Source of the DNA: Tetrahymena elliotti 4EA
Lineage: Eukaryota; Ciliophora; Oligohymenophorea; Hymenostomatida; Tetrahymenidae
DNA: 64,000 nucleotides
Reading direction: 5' to 3'
Assembly (NCBI GenBank): GCA_000231825.2
Contig: JH720358.1
Span: 33,242-97,241, forward strand
Under the pieces are notes generated by a model. The model was given only the letters and a program-made list of their open reading frames with translations. It was not told where the DNA came from and ran no database searches. Of the stretch, positions 51,212 through 63,549 are shown one piece after another. Every line of letters begins with the position of its first letter. Position 1 is the first letter of the stretch. Position numbers and translations under genes: made by a program.

Positions 51212-52383
51212 GTAATTTTTAAAAATTTTCTCAATCTATAGTTTAAATAAATAATAAAAATATTTAATATTTTATTATTTTTATCATAAAGTAAGTATAA
51301 TATATGATATTTCTAAAAAAAATGTTTAACATGTTAAATGGTGACCCAAATTTAATAAGTTTATTTCCTCAACAAATTTAGTTAAAAGTGGCATACTGAA
51401 ATCATAATATACAAAAAAATGTAGAACTATTTTTATTGATAAAAATAAAAAAAAAATTATGTTTTAAAGTATTTTTTGTAAAATTGATGTGGAATTTAAT
51501 CACCAAAAATTAAAATGTTGTTTTGACTAAAATACAAAAAAAAATAATAATTTTATCATAAAAAAACTATTCTTAATGTTTTTTATCAAATTATTGTTTA
51601 ACTAAATAAAATCTTTATGAAAAAATAAATAAATAGTTATTTCTATTTTTAGAATGAGATTAAAAAGTAAAAATTAAGTGTGCAACGAATGAATAAATAT
51701 TTTAAACTTTTTCTCTAAAATTAAAAATTAACTTTAGATATTGTGATTTGGCTAAAATAATTTACTTATTTATTAATTAACTATTTTTTAATACTTTGTA
51801 TATTTTCTATGCATTATTTAGATTTAACAAAAACTTATAACATCTAAATAAAAATTTAATAATTTTATTTTAAAATTTTTAATTTTAAGATATTTATTTT
51901 ATCAATTAAAATATGTTTAATCCATATTTACAGTGGATAAATAGGCATATTTTAATTTGGTAAATGGCAATATTTTTCATGTTTTTTCAGTCAAAATTTG
52001 TATTGAGCTTTCAGCACTTTGTAAAAGTTCGATTTTTTTAATAAATATTGATCAACTTTGATCTTGTTTTTTGTTTATAATTTAAGATATAAATTCATTA
52101 AATAAGAAAAATATTAGATAATATTTTGAGGTTGGTCATGAGTTTCCAGACATTTAAGTAAAATATTAATTGATTTATACCAAAACAAAAGATTTTTTTG
52201 TTCTTTATGTTAAATATTCATTTTTAAATTATTTTTTAATTTATTGAAAATGATTTTGTTTTTAAAAAAAGAAGTAGTTAATTAATTCATTTACTGAAAG
52301 ATAGTTTATTTAACTATACCATCATAAAGATAAATATTTTATAATACAAAATAACAAAATAAATAAATAATAATTAATTGATT
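51212..52383. other. Intergenic region after the LRR array
   Basis: About 1.2 kb of strongly AT-rich DNA with no coding frame. It separates the plus-strand LRR array from the minus-strand nucleosidase gene. Confidence 0.4.
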
Positions 52384-53440
52384 TCAATAGAAAATTGAAA
52401 GAACACGATGATGATTTTTAATAGTTTTTCTAGCTTCTTCACCTTTTTACCATAAAATCCAATCAACTTCAATAGAGTGTAGGTTTTTGCCTTATTCTTT
52501 CAAATATTTTTTAAGTTCTTCAACTGAATGAACAGTTGCAGCTCTAATTTCAACCTAACAAATAAAAAATTGTTTAGCATTTTTTAATTTTTGAAATAAA
52601 ATTTACTTCATATTCTCCTCCATGAGGAATTTCTATCTTATTTTCAATGATTTTTGTAAGTTCTTCAGAATATTAAATAACATCATAATGGTTAAGAATT
52701 TGAGGAACTCTGTAGTCAGGGAAAGTAGTGACTTCTTCTATATCATCGAATCTACCATAATCCTTGCCTTTAAAAGCACCATAAAGATCTCCTATCATAA
52801 TTTAAGATCTCTTATAAAAGCAAATCTATTCTCCTCTATAAATAGCGATATCTTAGAAATTATTGTAGAAGCTACTAAGTAAGTCAAGCATCTAATTTAA
52901 TAAAAATTATAAATATTTGAGCCAAATAAAACTATTTATTACTTTAACTGCTGAGTGATTAGATCTTTTGACAACATTAACAAATTCCCCATCAAAATAT
53001 TCAAGAGTTCTAACTCCTATTTCCTTTAATAGTCTTACTCTTTCATCTAATAATGGGAATTCAATTCCTTTAAATATTTTTTACTTTACAAAGTCTCTTT
53101 CAATATTAATAATGTTTTTGGGTTTCAAAAGGTCGGGATTCTCAATGATAATAGATTTAACTCCTGCAGCTAAATCATCATACTCAAATTCTACTTCGCA
53201 TGGCCAGAAACAGAAGTTGAGAGTATCCAAAACAAAAATGTAATCAACAATAGATTCAGGGCTCTTAAATTCATTATAATGGCATGAGTATTCGTCGAAT
53301 TCAATATACTTGTAGCCATTTTTAAACTCATTAAGTAAATTATCTCCAAATTGCTTCAATTTTTCTTAATTAATTTTTGCATGCTTTGCCTTTTAAAGGA
53401 CTTTTGAGCAAGAATCTCTAACAAGTTTGCACTTATTCAT
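52384..53440 (-). CDS. QNG1: Queuosine 5'-phosphate N-glycosylase/hydrolase (Qng1, DUF2419), 317 aa
   Basis: Three exons in transcript order: 53440-52943, 52891-52607 and 52554-52384, 318 codons; introns of 51 and 52 nt with GT...AG. The family releases queuine base from queuosine 5'-monophosphate so that a eukaryote can salvage this tRNA modification from food or bacteria. Diagnostic blocks are present: IVDYIFVLDTLNFCFWP (about 64-80), FEYDDLAAGVKSII, FYKRSQIMIGDLYGAF (191-206), GRFDDIEEVTTFPDYRVPQIL (about 213-233) and VEIRAATVHSVEELK near the end. The start at 53440 gives the family's usual N-terminus; the frame also stays open upstream to an in-frame TGA at 53732-53734. A bacterivorous ciliate is a natural user of queuine salvage. 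Confidence 0.92.
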
Positions 53441-54170
53441 TGATATTTAGTTAAGTTCTATATATTTACCTACTTATTTATAAATATTATAAACAAATTT
53501 TAATTTATCAATCACTTATTTTATTATTTAAGTTAAGCTTTCTAAAGATATTTTCAATAAGAAGACACTTTTATTTTTAATAACACCTAGATTTTTTTCT
53601 TTTATTTCTCTCCACAAATGTAATTTAAGTTTAACTTCATCATTCATTTGCTTATATTATGCATAAATATAATCTTAGCATATTAATATTTAAATATTAT
53701 TTTATTTGAGAGCAAACATTAAGTTAATATTTCAAAGCCTATGGCATATATGCTCACTTAAAATCTACAATTTTGTTAATAATAAATACCTAAAAAATTA
53801 ATAATTTAGTATCATTATCTTCTATATTTAAAATATTATCCTAAATTATTTGTTTTTTTGAAATGATTTTTGCTTACTTTGAAAGAAACGCAATAAAAAT
53901 AATTATTGAAACCTTTTTCAAACGCATAAAGCTCTTCTAAAAATTTAATATGATTAACAAGCAATGTAATACCCTTCCTTAATTATTTTGGAGCTGTACA
54001 TGTGATGTGAATGAAGACTTTTATTTAAAAATTTTTTCAATATTCTTCCTAGATTTTATCTTTGATGATTTTCTACATATCTTTTAAATTGATATGTTTG
54101 ACATAAAATTTTCTATTCAGGAGTATTTGAATAATTCTTAAAAATCTTTCATTTGAAAATAAATTTAAAA
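53441..54170 (-). pseudogene. Coding-like sequence upstream of QNG1, broken by two TGA codons
   Basis: Minus-strand frames read like protein for about 700 nt before the QNG1 start. The segment 54170-53881 gives ERFLRIIQILLNRKFYVKH, a TGA at 54039-54037 after QEEY, then ITCTAPKQLRKGITLLVNH and FNNYFYCVSFK, ending at a good GTAAGC donor. After a likely intron (to about 53788), a second stretch has a TGA at 53734-53732 after HICHRL, then CQDYIYAQYKQ, LKLHLWREIKEKN and FVYNIYKQVGKYIELNQ. This continues in frame into QNG1. No family was recognised. It may be a dead neighbour fused by chance to the QNG1 frame, or a 5' leader. Confidence 0.45.
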
Positions 54171-54660
54171 GGTAAAATAAAATAAGAAGAACTAATATTT
54201 TTATTTTTTATCTACTTTGATTTTAAAAATGATTTGTTGTTGGCAAAAGATTTTATAATTTTTCTAAATTTTTCTTTAAAAAAATTAAAATAGGAAGAAT
54301 TATATTAATAAAAACAGAAGTATCTACCTAAAAAAAAATAATCATTTGATTATTTTAGAAAGCTGCATTAAATAATAACCAAAACTAGCTGAGCGAAAAA
54401 AAAATATTGTGATTGTGAAAATATAAGAATTGTTTTGTTAACAAAACAGGTATTAGAATAATATTAAATAAATTGTATATAGTCTGCTTATTTAATGGAG
54501 AGATAGATAGAAAATAATTAGAATTAAAAACTTAAATTAATAAATCTTATTTGAAAATATTTAGAGTATTTTTTGATTCTAATTCAAATTCTTTGTGAGG
54601 ATTAGCATTTGGAGATAATTAAATAAAAAAAATATAAATTAATTAATTTGCTAAATAAAT

Positions 54661-57600
54661 ATGGTTTTTAAAGTTTGCCTAAGTTCTTTTTGTGAAGACA
54701 GAGACAGAATTATTTTAGAACAATAAATTAAAAATTAAGTTCTTCATAAACATGATCAAAGCTATATAGTTAAATTAGATGAGATTATTGAAAAAAGATA
54801 GAGTTACTAAGATGTATTTAGTAAATTTTAAAGAAAATTGTCAGATTTCGCTTATCTTTTATTAGCATCACAGTAAAACTTAAAGAATATTTAAGTTTAC
54901 CAAAAAAATTAAAATGAATTTAATTAACTTATGCTCAAACAATGCTTGAAAATAAGTTAATACTATTAGAGTTTTAACAAAGATATTGTTGCAAATTAAG
55001 TCAGAAATTTGATTATTTAATATCAAAAAGATTAGGAAAATAAGAAATCTATTTTATTGTAAATAAATGAAATGATTTCTATTGATCAAATCATAGAAAA
55101 GAGGGTATTTGAAAAAATATTAAGTTAATTTAATTCCTTCTTGCAAGCAGATGAAATCAAATAATTCAATGATGAAAACAAAGAATAATTTTAGAAATAT
55201 TTAGAATAAAAATACAATAAAATAATAGAAATGAGGTCAAAGTTAATTAATAAGCTATCTTATGAACATATTGAGTTGAGTTAGGATTTAATTACAAATT
55301 AATATTGCTTGAATTACTTCTAAAAATTAACAATTATCTATAATTAAGAATAATCAGTTTTGAACTATTTACAAAGCTTGAATTCAAAATAAAAATATAG
55401 CAAAGAAATTAAGCTTTTGGATACTTATAAAAGTAAATTAATAGAGTCACTTCTTTTTTTGGTTGAATATTTTTCATCTTAATATGATATTTAATCTACT
55501 TTTTCATGCTTTTATGAAATCTACTCAATAGAAATATAGGACAAAGACATTCTAAATTTAATGATAAAAACAGTTAAAAAGTTTAATTTATCATCATAAT
55601 ACAGAACTGTTCACACTTTAAGCTTAATAACTTTCTATCAAAATAGAGATGTCTTGCAGGACTTTATGGATAATTTATTTCCTAATTATTAAGATAAAGA
55701 GAATTTAATTGATTAAATATTAGAAATATCAAATAAGAAGAATGATGAAAAAATTATATTTGCAGAGCTGAAAAAAATAATATAGAAGGAATTGAATGAC
55801 AATTAGTTGAGTTTATTGATGTAAAAATTGACTAATACTAGCAATGTTAAATAATTAATTTAATAATTATTTATGAGTTTTTTAGGTGTGCTTAAAAATA
55901 ATATTTTAGCTAAAGGGATTCCTGCACAGAAAATCCTAAAAGACTCAATAAATTATTAAGATGTATTTTCATATACTCTTCAAAAATAAGCTGAGAGAAA
56001 AGAAAGAAATCAGCAAATAGATAATGATAAAAAGAAAAATGAAAAAGAAAAATCATTAGAAAAAAAGACAAGAAGAAATAATTAAGAAAAGAAATTTGAA
56101 AACTTCAGGTAGCTAGCTAAAGAAAGAAGAAATATTCTTGGTCATTTATTGTAAAAAGATTCTCCTCAAAGTAATTCTTAGTAATAAAAGCAGTTATATT
56201 CATCTCCCTAAAATGAAAGAGAGATAACTATTCAAAAAGAGTGTAAGAAGAATGCTCAAGAAGAAAAAAATCGATTGTAAGATATTCTAGAAAGTATTCA
56301 TATTGAGCATGAATACTAGAGACCATGTCTTTAAAATTCTTTATTTTTAGTTAAAAGCTAAGATGTATCTGATTCTAAGTTAGAAAACTCATAAAAAAAA
56401 CAAGAATAAATTGAGTAAAATCCTTTTGACCAGGAGAGTTTTCTAAAATTATTTAATGACCTGAAAGAAGATTAATTAATTTCGATTTGTCAAAAATATA
56501 AGTAAATTATGGCATAGAAACTTTCCAAAAATGAAATGAATTCTCAGCTTTTGAGCTTTTTTTCTGCTTCAAGCTATTTTTATTTGAATAGCTAGTAACT
56601 GTCAAAGTTATTTTTAGATTAATAGCTAAAGTTTAACTTTAATGATGCTCAACGATTGAATTAACTAGAATTTATTCAGTTTTTTAATAAATAAGCTGAT
56701 TGCTCAATGTAAAATTGTATCTAATCATTAAAAATAAGCTAAGATAGGAGCTAGTGGTTTATCCATGCATAATTAGGCTTTTTGTATCAATATATATTTG
56801 AAAACAGTTAATAGGCACTCTATCACTACCAAGCTTCGATGAACCTAAAATCTAATGAACTTTCCTTCTTTTTATTATTTTAAATGGGATACATTTATTA
56901 CCATAACTTAAATGATTACAATATGGCTGTAATATTGTTTAATCAAGGTTTTTAATTTATCAAAAATAACAAACTAAATTAATTAAATAATAACTATTTT
57001 GCTTAGATTATATTAGATTATGCCATATTAAATTACAGAATTGGAAATTTTGAAAAGTCTAAATGTCTTACTTAGAATTTCTTTGAATAAAATCCTACAA
57101 AAAATATAGAAATAGCTTATTATTTAAATGCTTTGGCATGCTTAAAGTAGGGAGATGATATTACAAGTTTAAATTTACTTTAAAATTTTATCCAAAATTA
57201 AAATTTATCAATCAAAGTAGAATATCACATTTTATCTGGTTTTATACACATCTATCAAAAGAATCCTAACTTATCAAAATATTAGTATTCGATGGCTTGG
57301 AAAATTCTTTGTGATAGTTAAATTTAAAATAAATTAGAAAAACATATTAGAGTTCTTAAATAATTAATTTACCTTAACTAAGGAATTAGCTTTTATCAAG
57401 AAACTGAGCTAAACTTCATATAAAATTTGCCTAGAAACTCTTTTATTAGCTATTTAGAATTTTTATTTACTTTTGCAGTTTAGAGATACAATTAGTATAT
57501 AACTACCATTATTTGTCACCATGAAAAATAATAAACAAATAGCTTCAACTAAGAATTTACAAAAAGTGAATTCTATCAATAGGATTGCAATTAGATTATT

Positions 57601-58041
57601 CAATTATTTTAATACATCCTAGATCAAAATTATAGAAAGGTAGAGTGCCTATTTTTGATAGGAAAATGCTATTAAGATTTGCTAGGATAAGACTTGTACT
57701 CTTTACAATTTTATAATTAAGTTTTGAAATTGGATCCATTCCATTAAAAGAGTCTGATGTAAATATTATAATTGCTAATTTATAACTAAAATTACGAATA
57801 GGCAAATATCATTCTAAATCAATTAGAAAATCTTTAATTATAAAATCCTTATTAAAAATACTTACAAGCAAAGATTTTACAAAATTAAGGTAACTTTTTA
57901 TTATCTTAAAATATTTATCTATAAATATTAAATTCTTCAAATATTTCATCCTCAAAGACCTTTTACAGGTTAGTTTAAGCAGATTATCAATTTTGCTAAT
58001 TTGAAATTTAAGAAAATCTAAAATAAAAATTAATTTAATGA
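54661..58041 (+). CDS. Large TPR-like repeat protein with central coiled coil, 1,126 aa
   Basis: One uninterrupted ciliate frame of 1,127 codons from ATG 54661 to TGA 58039-58041, without introns. The N-terminal ~430 residues are helical and Leu/Gln-rich. A highly charged Lys/Glu/Arg segment at about 440-490 (ERKERNQQIDNDKKKNEKEK and following) should form a coiled coil or long helix. The last ~450 residues contain paired helices in TPR style: ALYHYQASMNL, LLFQMGYIYYHNLNDYNMAV, IAYYLNALACLKQGDDITS, FLIGKCYQDL.GQDLYSLQFYNQVLKLDP, where the last ends in the classic Pro-32 position. No signal peptide or membrane segment is seen. It is likely a scaffold protein; partner unknown. Confidence 0.82.
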
Positions 58042-59339
58042 TTATTTGTTCTCCTATATAGTTTATTTTTATAAAATTTAGTATTAAATTAAGAGTTTAT
58101 TAATTTAGTGATAAAAATCTCTTTTAATTTTTAAAATTTAATTTTTTGATATATCTTAGTTGCTTACTACTTTAAAAAGTAAACAAACACTTAGAAAAAT
58201 TTTAATAATTCAATATTTAAATTGGAGTTAATACAAGAGTTTAATAGGAAATACTTAAAAAAATATTATTATTAAATAAACTTTAAAGTTGAAAAATCAT
58301 AGTAAGTAAGTATGTATCTTACTTTCTTCTTTTCAAAACACTTAGAGATATTTAAATATACTAATATTAAAATATGATTTTGTTGGAGAGACTATAAACA
58401 TTTTTTAAATATTTACATTAAATTAAAAGATGCATTGATTAAAACTAATCAAGTAAATATTTTTAAATATATACATTAATATAAATTAAAAACTAATTAG
58501 ATAAATAAAGCTTTATTCAAATTAAATTTACTTAACTTAAATTTCTAATCTTAGAAAAACATATGAACAAGTAGCAAATTTCTAACACATGACCTTAAAA
58601 ATTTTTTAATACACACAATCCTAAAAAAATAAATGAAAGTAAAAAATTTTAAATTCATTCATTCAAATAATAAATGTATTCAATATTTCTTTTATATAAA
58701 ATAATAAAGATTTAATTTAATCAAATAAGAAAAAGAAAAATAACATTTCATATAAAATTTATTTAAAGATAAATTCTTTTGTCATTTATTTAAAATATTT
58801 TCAAAATTAAAAATAAAATATTAAAATTAATTAAAAAAGAAAACAAATATAAATATTAATTAAATTATTTGTTAATAGTAATAGATCCATCAGCTCCTCT
58901 AGCACAAATCTCAAGCTATTTTTCTATAGACTTGAGATTTAATTTTTCAATTTAATTTTTAATTTTTAAATCTTAGCTAGTTGCCAGCTATCAAAAAAAA
59001 ATGCAGCAACTAGCAATAAATAAGTTCCCATGATTTAACTATTTTGTTCATACAATCGTTATTAATAGTATAATAATTATTATTTTTAATTTAGGTAAAT
59101 AACTATCTTAAATATTTTTGCAGTTAAACAAAAGAATCAAAATTTCCTCCTCAGTTTCCATCTTTATATTTATTTATTACTTAATTATAAACATACTAAG
59201 GTTGGGATAAAAGGAGGATAAAAATATAAATCAGAATAAATTTATCCTAATTTCAATAAACAAAGAAAGACATTTATTTATTGACTTTTATTTTAATAAT
59301 GTTTATTTATTTATTATTTTTTTATTTTAAAAAGTTACA
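58042..59339. other. Intergenic region between the TPR gene and the LRR array
   Basis: About 1.3 kb, mostly A/T. A short minus-strand open stretch near 58880-59031 begins MGTYLLLVAAFFF like a signal peptide but has no convincing continuation. Nothing else was recognised, and no kinase precedes the array that follows. Confidence 0.4.
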
Positions 59340-61560
59340 ATAAAATTGGCCAAAATGGAAATTAGGATCAGAATTAGCAAAATGCTATCTATAATCTCTA
59401 AAATTTGACTCTTGATCTCTTGTAAGTAGTCTTTCAATATTAATTATGTATTTTTCTATGAAAAAATAAAACTTTAAATCATACATAACTTAATAATTTT
59501 AGGCTGGCTCATGAACTTTTATTTTTAATTTTGAGATTTAATTTACAGTAGTTTGATTAATTCTTTTAAATATTTCTTTATGTTTTTTTAAAGTAGCAAT
59601 GGTATTGATGAGACTGGAGCATAAAGATTGGGATCTGAGTTAGCAAAATGCTCTAAGCTCTAAACTTTATTTAACTCTTGACTTGAAGTAAAAATTGTGT
59701 TTCAGGATTAATTATGTTTTTTTTGATTTAATTAATAAAAATTTTAATTTATGTGCAACTAACTAGCTAATTTTGGTGGTTGGTTTACTTGAAATTTATT
59801 TACTGGCTCACTCCTTCAATTTTATTTCATCTTTTCAGATTTAGTTCATATTTTTATGTTTTTCTCATTGTTTTAATGATTTCTTTATTCAAGGTTTATA
59901 TACAAATTTTTATAAGTTACAATTATATTGGTGAAGAGGGAGCATAAGAATTAGGATCTGAGTTAGCAAAATGCTTTAATCTCTAGACTTTAAATCTTAA
60001 CCTCTTGTAAAATAGTGTTTCAATACTAATTAAGCATGAATAGACTTTAAATTATCCATATTCCTTAAATTTATTTTTAGCTTTATGATTTAATTCACAT
60101 TTTTATGTTTTTTCATTCTTTTAAATATTTGATTATTCCACATATATTTTTTTTACAATTTTTTAAAAGTTGCAATAATATTGGTGAAATGGGAGCCTAA
60201 GTAGGATCAGAATTAGAAAAATTTTCTAATCTCTAAACTTTAACTCTAAATATTAGGTAAATATAGAGTAAATTTTAATTAAGCATTTTTGAATGAACTA
60301 ATAACCACTTTAAGGCTCATTAATTTTTATTGTTTACTTGAAATTTATTTATCTATTTAGCTCATTTCCTTAAATTTTATTTTAAGTTTTCAGATTTAAT
60401 TCATATTTTTATGTTTTATTTATTCAAAGTTTATACTTGCAATTTTTAAAAGTGACAACGATCTTGGTGAAAAGGGAGCATAAGGATTAGGATCAGAGTT
60501 AGCAAAACGCTTAAATCTCTAAAATTTGACTCTTGAACTCAGGTAAAAATAGTGTTTCAATATTTTTTAAAACAAAAAAGACTTTAAGTTATGTGGTTAA
60601 TTTACTTGATGTTTGTTTAAATACTTTCTGAAATTTTGTTTTTAGTTTTCAGATTTAATTGGCATTTTTAGATTAACCTTTTAAAAATTTTTAATTCAAA
60701 ATTAATTTTTAAAAGTTCCGATCATATTGGTGAAATGAGAGTAAAAAATTAGGATCAGAGCTAGCAAAATGCTTTAATCTCTAAACTTTGAATCTTGATC
60801 TGAGGTAAAAATAGTACTAGTACTTCAATATTAATTATGCATAATTGGATGAAAAAATAAATGATGAGCATCTGACTGATTTTGGCTGTTTTACTTGGCT
60901 TTTTTTTGGCTCATTATTTTATTTTTAGTTTTTAGATTAATGAGATTGGATAAATAGGAATATAAGCATTAGGGTCTGATTTAGCAAAACTCTCTAAGCT
61001 CTATACTTTGGCTCTCTATCAGAGGTAAAAAAGTGTAATGTTTAACTATTAATTGCGTATTTTTGAATGTATAAATAAATATTTGAAATTATGAGCCACT
61101 GACTTATTTGGCTGGCTGGCTTACTTACTTACTAAACATTTGCTTGTTCGTTGGGTTCATTCCTTAAATTTTATTTTTAGTTTTCAGATTTAATGTTCGT
61201 TGGGTTCATTCCTTAAATTTTATTTTTAGTTTTCAGATTTAAATCAAATATTATTATTTATTTAAGAATTAATGCATAAAGACTTTAATTTATGAGAGAC
61301 TAACTAATTAATTTTGATTATCTTACTTGATATTTATGAGTCTCATACATTAAATCTTATTTTTATTTATTTTATTTATTAATATGTTTTATGCTTTTAT
61401 GAGAAAATAAGATTTAATTCAAATTTCTTAATTGTTTTGATAATTCTTATAAATACTTCTTTATTCAATTTTTATTTTATATTTTTTAAAAAGTCAGTCA
61501 CAATGATTTAGATGAAATGGACAAATCAATATTCAGATCTAAACTAAAAAAAGCAAAAAG
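59340..61560 (+). repeat. Orphan array of seven to eight LRR exons
   Basis: LRR-encoding segments start near 59340, 59598, 59927, 60172, 60463, 60717, 60945 and 61497. The best units read NNIGEKGAQGLGSELAK, then .NLQTLTL, one ribonuclease-inhibitor-type repeat each, ended by GTAAAA or GTAAGT donors. Introns share a block around TTTTCAGATTTAATTCATAT. Several units are damaged: the 59598 unit has an insertion that yields TGA, the 60717 unit is frameshifted, and the last is barely recognisable. No N-terminal domain, start codon or stop context was found, so this looks like the surviving 3' part of a kinase-LRR type gene. Confidence 0.75.
61145..61242. repeat. Perfect 49-bp tandem duplication
   Basis: A 49-base unit beginning TGTTCGTTGGGTTCATTCC and ending in CAGATTTAA occurs twice head to tail with no visible difference. 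It lies in intron-like DNA of the second LRR array. Perfect identity in such diverged surroundings points to a recent event. Confidence 0.85.
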
Positions 61561-61739
61561 ACTTGTTTTATTATCAATTATTTGTTGAAATAATGATTAT
61601 TTTTAATGAAATGATTGATATTACTTACTTATTTTTATGTTCATACTTTAAAGTATTAAATAAAATTAATTTTTTGCAAAATAGAAAATTAAAATAATTT
61701 CTGATTTAATTAGGAAGCTAAAAATAACAAAATATTGTC

Positions 61740-62200
61740 TAAAAATTAAAAATAAAGGATAAATAATTTCACAATTTTGTAAAAAAGTAACCATTTTTTC
61801 TATATTATTATACTTTAATTGTCTTGAAAATTTAGATGAATATATTATATATAATTATTTGCTAAAGTTCTGCTCACATTAAAAATATTGTAAAAAATAA
61901 TTTATTATTTATATGGTAAAATAATCCCAATTATGCAAGCTGGAAAACATCAGAAAAAATGTCTAACCTATCAGAATATATCTTACCTTCATCTGGAAAG
62001 ATTTTTTTTCATTTTTTTTGATTGTAATTATTTTAAATAACATTAAGTAATTAAGCATAAATAGTTTCACATTCTAACAAAATAACAAAATGTATTGAAA
62101 TATTTTGTAAAAAAGCCAACATTTTTTCTATTTGTTAATGTTCTTTCTGTTCACGTTAAAAATAATGATAATATAGTAAAAAATAATTTATTTTTAGAAA
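61740..62200. repeat. Diverged direct repeat of about 150 bp, spaced about 320 bp
   Basis: TTTTGTAAAAAAGTAACCAT near 61777 is echoed by TTTTGTAAAAAAGCCAACAT near 62102. Following both come CTGCTCACATTAAAAATA and CTGTTCACGTTAAAAATA, then AAAAAATAATTTATT. Non-coding; function unknown. Confidence 0.5.
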
Positions 62201-62415
62201 TTTACATTGTTTTTGATTAGAAAAATTGAGATATTTTAAAATAATTTACTTAATATATTTTTTAGGATTATTTTTAGGAATAAAAAAGCATAAGATAATT
62301 ATTTGCACTATTTCTCTTAAGCTTTTTGAAATATGTTGGTAAACAAGCAAGTAAAAGATTATGTTTTGGTAGATAAATGTAACAAAAATAAATAAATTGA
62401 ATAGTTGAAGTAAAA

Positions 62416-63099
62416 TCATTATTATTTTTAATTTTAAAGTGACTAACTTATTGATTTAATCAAAGCAAAAATAAGGTTCTTTTGTGTTTATTAATCTATT
62501 TGATTAAAAGGAGGACAGTGAACAAAAAGGCTGTATATCTAATTTGCCTAGTTTTGGAGTGAATGCTAAAGACAGTGTAAACTTCTAAAATAGATGTAAT
62601 TGCAGATGTATCTTCCAGGATCATTTCCTAATTTAAATGTATCTTACTTATCTAGGATCTTAACTGATTCACTCATAACTAAATTTTTAATTTCTTCTAA
62701 ATTTAAATTGGTTTTTAATCCATGATCAATATCTAAATCTTCTAATATCTTTTATTTGCTTGGTTTGTTATTTCTCATATCTGGGCCACTGAAATGCTTT
62801 TAATTATATCCGGTTTATTCTAAGACAAAATTTTTAGAGCTTGCATCAACTCCAAAGTGGAGGAAGACATAAGCTGAGTTTTGATTCTCTCTTTTCTATA
62901 TATTTTCACTGATCTTATCTAAGTAATCATCAACTCCTTAAATTGATACTTCCAAAACTTCTGCATGAAGGACAGCAAGTTTTTCTTTTTCCTCTTACTT
63001 TAATGACTCAATCAATGTTTTTGTTGGATTATCTTTGACACTAAAGAACTCTCCAAATCCTGTTAAATAAAACTAAATATCCTTTTACTATTCTTACAT
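62416..63099 (-). CDS. Pyroglutamyl-peptidase I (peptidase family C15), 227 aa
   Basis: A single 228-codon frame from ATG at 63099 to TGA at 62416-62418, close to the usual ~210-220 residues of the family. This cytosolic cysteine peptidase removes N-terminal pyroglutamate from peptides. Landmarks: TGFGEFFSVKDNPT near the start (family TGFGPF..V..NPS/T), HFGVDASSKNFVLEQTGYN with catalytic Glu94, NDPGRYICNYIYFRSL with catalytic Cys166, and LFVHCPPF with catalytic His194. All three catalytic residues are present, so the enzyme should be active. It is transcribed away from the SDR gene at 63550 across 450 nt. No intron is needed. Confidence 0.93.
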
Positions 63100-63549
63100 T
63101 ATCTTTATTGTTTAAGACTATTAATAAGACTTAAGAATCTAACTAAATTATTAATTTAAGTAATTATTACAATTTCTTACAGATTTAATTTCTTTCGTTA
63201 GGAATTAAAAAGAAAATTTTCAATTTTTTTAGAGATTCTTTAATTCGTTTTTGATATTAAATCAAGTAAGCCTTTGTTTTTTAATTTAATTAAATTGAGT
63301 AAATCTTCTCTTTTTTTTCTATTTAATCAAGTAACTCTTTATTTTTTATTATAATTAAAGACATTAAGATTTTTTCTAGAATTCTTCTTTCCATTTTTTA
63401 CTTCAAAAATGAAAAATGAAAGAATTAATTAATTAATGACAAAATTTGATTTAAAAATCAGCCATAAATTAACCAAAAATATCTGATAATTATTAAACAA
63501 AAAAATAAATAAATAAAACCAAAAATAAAGCAAGTAAATAAATTAAAAT
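63100..63549. other. Divergent promoter region
   Basis: 450 nt between the divergent starts of the pyroglutamyl-peptidase and SDR genes. It must hold both promoters; no specific element was recognised. Confidence 0.4.

Noticed and set aside
58880..59031. Minus-strand ORF beginning MGTYLLLVAAFFF, like a signal peptide
   Set aside because: The continuation is low-complexity Leu/Lys/Ile; the more protein-like reading (LEICARGADGSITIN) is in another frame behind a TGA, and no simple indel joins them.
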